NCBI RefSeq assembly: GCF_032854445.1
Contig: NC_088302.1
Span: 17,511,767 to 17,575,766, forward strand
DNA: 64,000 nucleotides
Reading direction: 5' to 3'
Source of the DNA: Liolophura sinensis
Taxonomy: Eukaryota; Mollusca; Polyplacophora; Chitonida; Chitonidae
Numbering within the stretch: position 1 is the first letter of the stretch; each line of letters starts with the position of its first letter. The notes below the pieces were generated by a model, which worked only from the letters and a program-made list of their open reading frames with translations, did no database searches and was not told where the DNA came from. Position numbers and translations under genes: made by a program. Positions 60,601-64,000 of this stretch are shown piece by piece.

Positions 60601-62437
60601 AAGTATGTGTGACCATTGAACAACTGTCACACTGCCGTCATTGCTCTGGCTTCTGTAGTCTTTAACATTCAGTAGATTTCAGTTGCAACAAAGCGACATA
60701 ACTGACTGTACATTTTATCAGTCCTCAGTAGATTTCAGTAGCAACAAAGCGACACAACTGACTGTACATTTTATCAGTCCTCAGTAGATTTCAGTTGCAA
60801 CAAAGCGACATAACTGACTGTACATTTTATCAGTCCTCAGTAGATTTCAGTTGCAACAAAGCCACACAACTGACTGTACATTTTATCAGTCCTCAGTAGA
60901 TTTCAGTTGTAACAAAGCCACACAACTGACTGTACATTTTATCAGTCCTCAGTAGATTTCAGTTGCAACAAAGCCACACAACTGACTGTACATTTTATCA
61001 GTCCTCAGTAGATTTCAGTTGCAACAAAGCGACACAACTGACTGTACATTTTATCAGTCCTCAGTAGATTTCAGTTGCAACAAAGCGACACAACTGACTA
61101 CATTTTATCAGTCCTCAGTAGATTTCAGTTTCTGCCTTGACTTTATCTCACTGAAAACAAAGAGATACCTAATACTATGACAGACAGCAGTTATGAGTAG
61201 GTTCTAGCGACAAGATAAGAGTGTTACTGACTGTTGTCGTAAAAAGTAAAACCGAGAGAAGATTTAAAATACAAAAAGACATGATGGAGTCTTCTCGCCT
61301 GAACACAACAGTTCCAAGTTTTCTATCTCTTCTCCTTTGCTGAAAAACTTACATACTAGCATGGCGCACGATTTGAATATTGTGTCAGCATCACTGAAAA
61401 CTGTCCACTGCTTCTTTTTGCGTGATTTCGTCCTAATTTCGTACTTTCTATGCTTTCTTGGCTCTTTGGCAGTTTGTGATAAACGTCATTTTGGGAAATG
61501 GCCTTGCGATTATTGGCCTGGACCGTCCATTTTGGTTGACGGCTGGTATACGAATATCTCTTTAGACGCATAGCTTCATGTGATATACGTCCAGTTTTTG
61601 TATATGTGTGCTCATATCACAGTGTGACCAAATAGTTTGTGATTTGGTGAAGTAAAAACTTGTCAAAGATTATGATACATATAGCAGTCAATAGCTTTGG
61701 CTTGTGGGTTTTCAAAAGCATCGAGGAAACGACTTGGTTTATGGGTATACTGATTTATCGATATATATAAATATATATGATAGAAGTAAAAAAAACGAAT
61801 ACGATGCACCTTTCCACTTACCTGGCAAATGGAAAAGCTTTATCCGCCTGAAATACATGTAATTCGGCGCAAAGGTGTGTAGTCTTTTCTTCATTTCTAC
61901 CTTATCTGTGACCAAACTGGCTGCGTATAAGTAGCCTTGTATTACAAGAGAACGATGGTCAATCCGAGTTTGAACCCGAGTCGCCATTTTATGCAAATCC
62001 GCCGGCAATACACCGGAGGCTGGTAACAGGAGATCCTATTGATCAATGGTTTATTGCCCTAACCTTGGCGGCTCTGCCATTTGGTGCCCTAGCGTTGTTT
62101 GGAAATTATTTGTTGGACAAAGCTATCAAGTATAGGCTCTAAGGCGTTTGTTTGCGTTCAGCTGGTGCAGTGAGGAGGTTATGTCCAGTCATATAAACTC
62201 AATGGAAACAGCGGCTTTTTAATATTTGGGCTTTCCTCACAGACCAAATCGGCATCTGCACGGATAACTGCCCATGTTAAATAACAACATCCTTAAAAGT
62301 AAATATTAAGCTTTTTGTATGCACTTCTATAATAAAGACAGTTACCAGTATATATCTTTATCTGTTTCAGATTGGAAAAAAAGAACATGAAGATTTTGAT
62401 GTGATAGCACACGCCATGAAGAAAGTTAGGTTTAAGG
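24437..62437 (+). CDS. CA10: Carbonic anhydrase-related protein 10/11-like, six exons, 3' partial
   Basis: Join of 24437-24503, 31564-31611, 39770-39906, 53511-53702, 57212-57307 and 62371-62437 (607 nt, 202 codons plus 1 nt). The order is signal peptide (about residues 1-22), WWTY segment (31-34), PNYWGL and GKRQSPINI (40-64), then alpha-CA strands to residue 202. Family knowledge: CARP X/XI are secreted, inactive carbonic anhydrase homologues; vertebrate CA10 is a neurexin ligand at synapses. Residues 136-152 follow the alpha-CA signature but have Gly for its first Ser and Gln150 for the zinc-binding His. Lys125 stands where another zinc His should be, and His127 is kept. Sequons at Asn101 (NDS) and Asn161 (NFT) fit a secreted glycoprotein; cysteines are at 53, 120 and 156. 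About a third of the protein, by family length, lies beyond the window. CA8-type CARPs are less likely because they lack a signal peptide and resemble this sequence less. Identification is by reading and recalled family similarity, not a search. Confidence 0.93.
24713..25104 (+). repeat. Intron 1 minisatellite, 80-bp unit, five copies
   Basis: Units run TTTTGCTTATGGGTTCTATG, GGAAACACCG, CTTGTATACACTAAAACCC, AAACGTTTGGTGTT. Starts are near 24713, 24792, 24870, 24942 and 25024; the third copy lacks a few bases. Confidence 0.95.
25330..25433 (+). mobile_element. SINE 3' tail, diverged
   Basis: CTTCAATACGGCGTTAAATA followed by CCAATCAAATAAATAAAAAT is the usual SINE end; the body is degraded. Confidence 0.6.
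28010..28345 (+). mobile_element. tRNA-derived SINE, about 335 bp
   Basis: The head has an A-box-like TTGGCCTTGTGGCTTAAAG (near 28020) and a B-box-like GGGTTCAAACC (near 28053). The 3' end reads ATCGTATAAGTGAACATTTT and GATGACGTTAAAC. Internal sequence is diverged. Confidence 0.65.
28518..28675 (+). repeat. Dispersed repeat R1, plus strand
   Basis: CTACAGCATAGAGAATAAAA, ACATAACCCGTGAAATACGG and GAAATGCATAA match the family over its whole length. Confidence 0.8.
29938..30072 (-). mobile_element. SINE-B head, minus strand
   Basis: Read on the minus strand it starts TGGGCCTAATCGTTAGAGCG (A-box-like), then a Gly/Asp-like T-arm remnant CGGGTCGAG, then CATACCAAAGACTTTAAAAA. The same layout is seen at 57545-57668. 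Confidence 0.65.
31564..31611 (+). CDS. CA10: CARP exon 2: 48-nt exon with WWTYRGIS
   Basis: The exon lies between a pyrimidine-rich acceptor (TTTTTTTCGGCTTCAG) and donor GTAAGA. It enters and leaves in phase 1. It encodes EVSLWQRWWTYRGIS, with a split Gly at each end. The tryptophan pair and the WTY-GISG pattern match the segment just before the CA domain in CARP X-type proteins, where insect members read very similarly. At 48 nt it is too short for ordinary ORF detection, but the joined reading with exons 1 and 3 is uninterrupted. It lies about 7.1 kb downstream of exon 1. Confidence 0.9.
31785..32005 (+). mobile_element. R1 fragment joined to a SINE tail
   Basis: 31785-31865 matches R1 (CAGCATAGACAGTAAAAACC, TGGTTGGCAAATTGG). 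From about 31895 a SINE end follows: ATATAAGTGAAACATTCTTT, ATGGCGTTAAGC, GATAAATAAATAA. Confidence 0.6.
35185..35400 (-). mobile_element. SINE-B body and tail, minus strand
   Basis: GAGTGAGTGCTTGGGGTTTA and ACGTCGTGCTTAACAATTTT are the reverse complement of the tail seen at 38700-38750. GGCAAGTAAGCC and GATACGGGTCAACCAGTCGT follow. I recall this as a widespread molluscan repeat, unverified. Confidence 0.65.
35885..36270 (+). repeat. Degenerate tandem repeat, about 30-bp unit
   Basis: About a dozen units of the form TACAAGGTGGTTAAGAAGCA plus GAACCTGTCG, with variable insertions. No single frame is kept. Confidence 0.85.
36643..36812 (-). mobile_element. SINE-A 3' half, minus strand
   Basis: Starts with (TTTA)n, the reversed A-rich tail, then ATACTCAAGAATATTTCACT, TATACGACGGCGGCC and CACGACCATCCGCAGGTTGC. 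Head missing. Confidence 0.88.
36830..37265 (+). repeat. Minisatellite, about 70-bp unit, about six copies, most with CACGTG
   Basis: Units read ACCAAAAAGCACCACGTGTA, TTCAGTGTGGTCTCTTGA, CCAGTTAACATTTCTTC. CACGTG is present in four units; a fifth reads CACGTT and the last copy is degraded. Lies in intron 2 directly beside a SINE. Confidence 0.93.
38520..38755 (+). mobile_element. SINE-B tail, plus strand
   Basis: GTCGTCATATGACTGAAAAA, TTGTTAAGTACGACGTTAAA and CTCACTCACT form the 3' end. The upstream 150 bp is diverged. Confidence 0.65.
38975..39095 (-). repeat. Dispersed repeat R1, minus strand
   Basis: AACCCTAACTGAGGTAAACC, TTCACCAGTTACGTGTGACC and ATTTGCCA are reverse-complement R1 blocks. 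Confidence 0.78.
39770..39906 (+). CDS. CA10: CARP exon 3: start of the CA domain
   Basis: The exon starts after acceptor CTTTCTTACAACAG and ends before donor GTAAGA, entering in phase 1 and leaving in phase 0. It encodes 45 whole residues (40-84). PNYWGLLNPNWKLC is the CARP X/XI form of the N-terminal CA segment, and GKRQSPINI is the conserved alpha-CA QSPI(N/D)I motif. FDPTL follows, as in the family. Cys53 sits where secreted CARPs have the N-terminal member of a disulfide; the partner would lie in the missing C-terminal exons. Confidence 0.97.
41470..41860 (+). repeat. Degenerate tandem duplication, about 195-bp period
   Basis: GAGGTGTTATATTCTGG near 41493 recurs as AAGGTGTTATTTTCTGG near 41687. 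TTTTTACTTGACAA against CTTTTACTTGATAA and GCTGCTTTCATTT against GCCGCTTTCATTT keep the same spacing approximately. Confidence 0.6.
42350..42500 (-). repeat. Dispersed repeat R1, minus strand
   Basis: AAGCATTTACATGAACAGTT, ACCCTAACTGAGGTAACTTG, TTCACGGGTTATGTGTG and GCTGCTCTGGTTTTAG. One of the most complete minus copies. Confidence 0.85.
42655..42853. mobile_element. Two SINE tails facing each other
   Basis: 42655-42725 is a plus-strand SINE end (GGTTACCTCCATCCGTAAAA, ACATGAAATATTAG). 42781-42853 is a minus-strand SINE-A end (TTTATTTATTTGATTGGTGT, AATATTTCACTTATACTACG). Both are fragments. Confidence 0.6.
44339..44405 (-). mobile_element. SINE-A fragment, minus strand
   Basis: (TTTA)n, TTTGATTGGTAAAACCGG and ACAGAGCCCGGGGGGAAACC; a rearranged scrap with the middle of the tail missing. 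Confidence 0.55.
44778..45260. mobile_element. Non-autonomous inverted-repeat DNA transposon, hAT-like ends
   Basis: The ends are about 50-bp inverted repeats: GTATGCAACTTCCCTATAGC on the left has its exact complement on the right at about 45212-45240. Outer ends read CAGAAGTCCATTA and, complemented, CAGAGGTCCATTA. TACGAC flanks both sides (44772-44777 and 45261-45266) as a likely target duplication. CAG termini suggest hAT, but an 8-bp duplication would be expected and is not perfect. No transposase frame inside. Confidence 0.8.
45350..45900 (+). repeat. Tandem array, 121-bp unit, about five copies
   Basis: AGGTCGACCAGTGATTCA or variants begin near 45361, 45482, 45603, 45711 and 45828. Smaller motifs CAGTCAGTC and TCTGCCAGTCAG recur within units. 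The first two spacings are 121 bp; later units are shorter. Confidence 0.92.
46739..46849 (+). mobile_element. SINE-A 3' end, plus strand
   Basis: GCCCGGTTTCCTTCCACCAT, GAACGAAATATTCATCAATA and CCAATAAATAAATAT form a diverged tail. Confidence 0.7.
48230..48400 (+). repeat. Repeat pair P, copy 1
   Basis: Aligns with 61405-61575: AGTTTGTGTTAAACGTCGTT, ACTGGCCTTGCGAGTATTGG and CATCTTGGTTGACGGCAGGA against their counterparts. A shared open frame gives NWPCEYWP...SILVDG here. Confidence 0.75.
49045..49317 (+). mobile_element. Full-length SINE-A, plus strand
   Basis: The only copy with a clean head and tail. A-box-like CCGTGGCCTAGGCGTTTAG near 49053, B-box-like AAGTTCAAGTCC near 49125, the body CTCTCCGGCCGTACGTGGGA and GGTCTCCAGCAGCCTGCGGA, then GTATAAGTGAAATATTCTTG and an A-rich tail. 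About 273 bp, non-coding, tRNA-derived by its promoter boxes. Confidence 0.92.
49318..49419 (-). mobile_element. SINE-A head, minus strand, abutting the previous SINE
   Basis: CAGTATGAGCTGGACTTCAA through TCTCAGCCACGGAGGCCTC is the reverse complement of the first 100 bp of SINE-A. It begins immediately after the tail of 49045-49317, so the two heads point outwards. Confidence 0.92.
49982..50190. mobile_element. Palindromic MITE-like element, 54-bp inverted ends
   Basis: AATTTGTTAAATTTAACAGG at the left is exactly complemented at the right edge. The 54-bp arms differ at only two or three positions and continue through GATATCTGTTGTCTGA and GAATGTATTC. The internal 100 bp is AT-rich with repeated CAGAATA. 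Confidence 0.88.
51185..52090 (+). other. Region of overlapping long open frames, unidentified
   Basis: Open frames of 165 (51185-51682), 147 (51609-52052) and 81 codons (51844-52089) overlap in different frames. The last is strongly hydrophobic (TYLVLLFLILVIPF). The segment 51395-51545 is GC-richer and is followed by GTGAGT, which could be a splice donor. I recognise no family. It may be a decayed gene or chance in intron 3. Confidence 0.25.
52610..52825 (+). mobile_element. SINE-A, nearly full length
   Basis: GTGACCGAGGAGCTCCTCAC, GTCGCTGTGAGTTCAAGTCC, GCCGCCGTTGTATAAGTGAA and CACCAATTAAATAAATAAAT. The head before the A box is shortened. Confidence 0.9.
53511..53702 (+). CDS. CA10: CARP exon 4: CA core with the altered zinc-ligand strand
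   Basis: This is a 192-nt, phase 0-0 exon between TTGATTTCAG and GTAAGA, encoding residues 85-148. The strand IKFHFGS (124-130) corresponds to FHFHWGS of active alpha-CAs. Lys125 occupies the His94 position (CA II numbering) and His127 the His96 position. GEHH (136-139) starts the alpha-CA signature, with Gly for the usual Ser. NDS at 101-103 is a potential N-glycosylation site and Cys120 is extra relative to cytosolic CAs. The exon is clearly more GC-rich than its flanks, consistent with coding constraint. Confidence 0.98.
54145..54285 (-). repeat. Dispersed repeat R1, minus strand
   Basis: GTGGTAAATTGACAAGAGGC, TTCACCAATTACGTGTGA and GTCGCTGCTCTG. It faces the plus copy at 54400, forming an inverted pair with about 115 bp between. 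Confidence 0.85.
54400..54565 (+). repeat. Dispersed repeat R1, plus strand
   Basis: ATAAAAGACTACAGCAGAGA, ACCGGTAAAAGCCGGCCTC, CACCTCAGTCAGGATTTTAT and AAATGCTTAAGTAATAG. Nearly complete. Confidence 0.88.
55196..55618 (+). mobile_element. SINE-A split by an inserted MITE, with a C-rich expansion
   Basis: The head (TGGTGCCTCCGTGATCGAGG) ends near 55250 and the SINE resumes at about 55390 with AGGAGTCTGTCACCAATG, then GTGAGTTCAAGTCC, GCTGGCCGCCGACGTATCGG and an AAAT tail. An (ACCCCCC)n expansion occupies about 55499-55541 in the body. Confidence 0.88.
55252..55389. mobile_element. Short MITE inserted in a SINE
   Basis: The ends GGGGCCACTTTTACAAAGAT and, complemented, GGGACCACTTTCACAAAGAG are inverted repeats of about 25 bp. 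The interior contains GTCGTAC/GTACGAC palindromes. About 138 bp, no coding capacity. The target duplication is not clear. Confidence 0.82.
56402..56575 (+). pseudogene. Degenerate duplicate of the exon 5 acceptor region (pseudoexon)
   Basis: This stretch aligns with 57071-57244 at a constant offset of 669 bp. Both copies share ACCCAGACA, ACTTCATGT, TATTGCCAAA-like, GGTCTAATAATG and a long identical run ending in TTTTACCCTCT, then an AG acceptor and the start of the exon. The copy has a good pyrimidine tract (CTGTCTTTTCAG). Its reading from 56543 is L-stop-L-M-T-Y-S-C-E-stop, against LQLMAYNCE in the true exon. Similarity fades after about 56575, so the rest of the exon is lost or unrecognisable. 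It cannot encode protein in the exon 5 frame. Confidence 0.8.
57212..57307 (+). CDS. CA10: CARP exon 5: second zinc-ligand substitution
   Basis: This is a 96-nt, phase 0-0 exon encoding residues 149-180, from LQLMAYN to LAIFVQ. Family alignment puts Gln150 at the His119 zinc ligand of active enzymes; the E-L/V-Q-L pattern across the exon 4/5 junction is the CARP X/XI form. NFT at 161-163 is a conserved-looking sequon. The acceptor AG ends at 57211, but a second AG six bases on (57216-57217) could be used, which would delete Leu149-Gln150. The donor is GTATGG. A degenerate copy of the acceptor region lies 669 bp upstream. Confidence 0.96.
57355..57668 (-). mobile_element. SINE-B, near full length, minus strand
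   Basis: Minus-strand order: A-box-like GGGACCTAATGGTTAAAGCG, T-arm-like AACCCGGGTCAGGTCATACC, AAAGATTAAAATATGGTACT, a diverged body, then CATATGACTGAAAAATTGTT near 57360. It begins about 47 bp after the exon 5 donor. Confidence 0.75.
60590..60665 (-). repeat. Dispersed repeat R1 fragment, minus strand
   Basis: GTGTGACCATTGAACAACTG and TCACACTGCCGTCATTGCTC match the promoter-proximal half of R1; directly precedes the 56-bp array. Confidence 0.7.
60670..61128 (+). repeat. Intron 5 minisatellite, 56-bp unit, about eight copies
   Basis: AGTAGATTTCAGTTGCAACA begins at 60671, 60727, 60783, 60839 and so on to about 61117. Units also hold AACTGACTGTACATTTTATC. Copies are highly uniform, differing mainly at AAAGCGACA/AAAGCCACA. 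Confidence 0.97.
61405..61575 (+). repeat. Repeat pair P, copy 2
   Basis: Counterpart of 48230-48400, sharing TTTCGTACTTT, AGTTTGTGATAAACGTCATT, AATGGCCTTGCGATTATTGG and TTTTGGTTGACGGCTGG. A frame reading KWPCDYWP...SILVDG is open in both copies, though flanking frames are not conserved. Confidence 0.75.
62371..62437 (+). CDS. CA10: CARP exon 6: last coding exon in the window
   Basis: The exon lies between TCTGTTTCAG and GTAAGT, entering in phase 0 and leaving in phase 1. It encodes 22 residues (IGKKEHEDFDVIAHAMKKVR, then FK) and the first base of the next codon. The family has a variable loop followed by a conserved aromatic strand here, and the position and length fit CARP X. Primary similarity is weaker than in exons 3-5, so the call leans on splice sites, phase and position. 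No further exon was found in 62438-64000. Confidence 0.87.
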
Positions 62438-64000
62438 GTAAGTGGATATCATTGTTGCTTTGAAACTTTTGTATTATAAAATCAACTCTAAATCCCATTA
62501 TACCTAAGACTTGGTTATCTTGATATTACCTCCCCCTGTACTCAGTGTTAAAAGATAAGTGCAGGTCAACCAGTATTGTCATTACATCGGGATTTCAGCC
62601 CCAAATTGAGTCATGTCCATGACTTGAACATTGGTAATCATTGTATTATCTCGTTTGGTGGTCTGTATTAAAGCAAAGTATATAGATTAGTCCACTATTG
62701 TCAGTATGTTGAGAGTAGATGGAGCTCCATGTCTGCTGTCTTTGGTGCTTGGTTTAGTGAGGCAGCACTGTACACTTATGTCTGCATGGGATCATCCTGC
62801 TTCAAAGAAAACCACATGATACGTTAACGCCCACGTACAGGCAAACTTTCCAGTTACGTCCGAAGCCAACAAAAACTTTCGATATGTCTTTGGTGCTTGA
62901 AAAAAGTCGACCTAGCTAACCAAAATACCCGAGCTGACATTTGGATTCTTTTAAGCACAGTCGCCAATGTTTTCTTCATTATTTTGGCAGACCGACATTA
63001 CAATCAACAAGACCTTAATCAATGTAGACTATCATTGGTACCATTATTTTAGTTTCGTAGGAGTCAAAAATACAATTGATCCCAAGAAAACTTTACCCAT
63101 TAGTTACATTCCTAATTAAAGTTTTATATATGGAAGAGGTATATTTGTGCTTCGCTGCACGCACATTGATTAATCAAATACAATTAGTTTGGTTACGTGA
63201 ATACGATGTCTTTCAATATTGTTTTCGCTTTTATTCAGCGTTTCATTAAATCTAATTACACCTCTAATCTAAAATATATATTTCCATGTTATGTTTAATA
63301 ATTGGTTTAATTATCGAATCCATGTGCACTATTCGTTTGTTACCGTTCGACATTTAACGTTTGACATGAGCTCATATGCTCGTATAATACAATCATCCGG
63401 TAGTGGCATTGCAAATATATCAGAACCAGGCTGGCGTAGATAAGCTCTTCACAAAATTCGTATTTGATTTCAGAATAAAAAGAGTAGAAAAAATAATGTA
63501 CAATACTGTTATTTGTTAATTCTAAAGGTGGTTTATATGTAGATACACTATAGCGGCATAGTATAAATTTGTGGACTGTGAAATATAGTCATTGGTTATT
63601 CGCCATTTGTCTCGCATTTTAATACCACAATTCTCTATGTGAAATCGAGTGGATGCGTTGGACTTTAATAGCACTGGGCTCCCAATGCATTATATGTAGT
63701 TTTACCCAAAGTATGAAGGAAATCATTGGTGTATTAGACTGCACATTATGTTCTTGTGTAGATGAATGATGAAAACCGTGAACTAGTTACCTGAAGAGGG
63801 CGAACTTTCAGCAGACTGACCGAGTCCAAAACCGGATGCATGAGAAATGCATATGCCGCTCTTTGAGAACAGACGATCTTGTAATCCGCCCTTGGGCGGT
63901 CCAGAAGAACGGAACGAAAGTCAGGAATGCACAGCACATGTCTGCTTGGCTTAGGGATCTCTGACTTTTGATCTATTTCCTAAGCATTAATTAGTTATTG
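62438..64000 (+). other. Intron 6 of the CARP gene, partial
   Basis: Sequence after the GTAAGT donor to the window edge. It is AT-rich, and neither the following CARP exon nor any clear repeat is visible. The minus-strand open frame at 63746-63937 matches nothing I recognise. Confidence 0.75.

Larger units (their letters stand above)
57308..62370 (+). other. Intron 5 of the CARP gene
   Basis: About 5.06 kb. It contains a near full-length minus-strand SINE at 57355-57668, a dispersed repeat fragment at 60590-60665, a 56-bp minisatellite at 60670-61128 and one member of a repeat pair at 61405-61575. Nothing recognisable in 57670-60580. Confidence 0.86.

Noticed and set aside
1-64000. An undescribed multi-gene or defence system
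   Set aside because: Only one gene, a CARP family member, is identifiable; the rest reads as introns, intergenic DNA and repeats.

Overview
The window is eukaryotic nuclear DNA, AT-rich and dominated by introns, intergenic sequence and repeats. Nothing prokaryotic is visible: no operons, no Shine-Dalgarno-led genes, no CRISPR. The repeat content (tRNA-headed SINEs whose 3' ends read ATAAGTGAAATATTC...CCAATCAAATAAATAAAT, and a second SINE type ending ...GTACGACGTTAAAC) together with the protein sequence points to a lophotrochozoan, most likely a mollusc. The species cannot be fixed from sequence reading alone. A run of 200 Ns (8519-8718) marks a scaffold gap.

One gene can be identified with confidence. 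It is a plus-strand carbonic anhydrase-related protein of the CA10/CA11 (CARP X/XI) type, split over at least six exons at 24437-24503, 31564-31611, 39770-39906, 53511-53702, 57212-57307 and 62371-62437. It continues past the right edge. All junctions are GT-AG and the phases match (1, 1, 0, 0, 0, 1). The joined 607 nt encode 202 residues: a signal peptide, the WWTY segment, the GKRQSPINI motif and the core of the alpha-CA fold. Two of the three zinc ligands are replaced (Lys and Gln), as expected for a catalytically dead, secreted CARP. The last third or so of the protein lies outside the window.

Layout: 1-24436 is upstream intergenic DNA with no supportable gene. It holds a foldback element (192-469), SINEs, a TA microsatellite, an AATAAA plus poly(A) retroposition scar (about 11781-11830), a perfect 66-nt palindrome (14946-15011), a 59-bp minisatellite (19311-19811) and a G-rich tract (23301-23337). 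From 24437 on, everything between exons is intron. Introns 1-5 contain five sizeable tandem arrays, including one whose units each carry a CACGTG box, a hAT-like inverted-repeat element (44778-45260), a palindromic element (49982-50190), nested and inverted SINEs, and many copies of one approximately 165-bp dispersed repeat. Intron 4 carries a degenerate second copy of the exon 5 acceptor region (56402-56575) with an immediate in-frame stop.

I found no undescribed multi-gene system. The most unusual items are the decayed exon 5 duplicate, the E-box minisatellite, the repeat families with many copies in one locus, and the nested transposon insertions.
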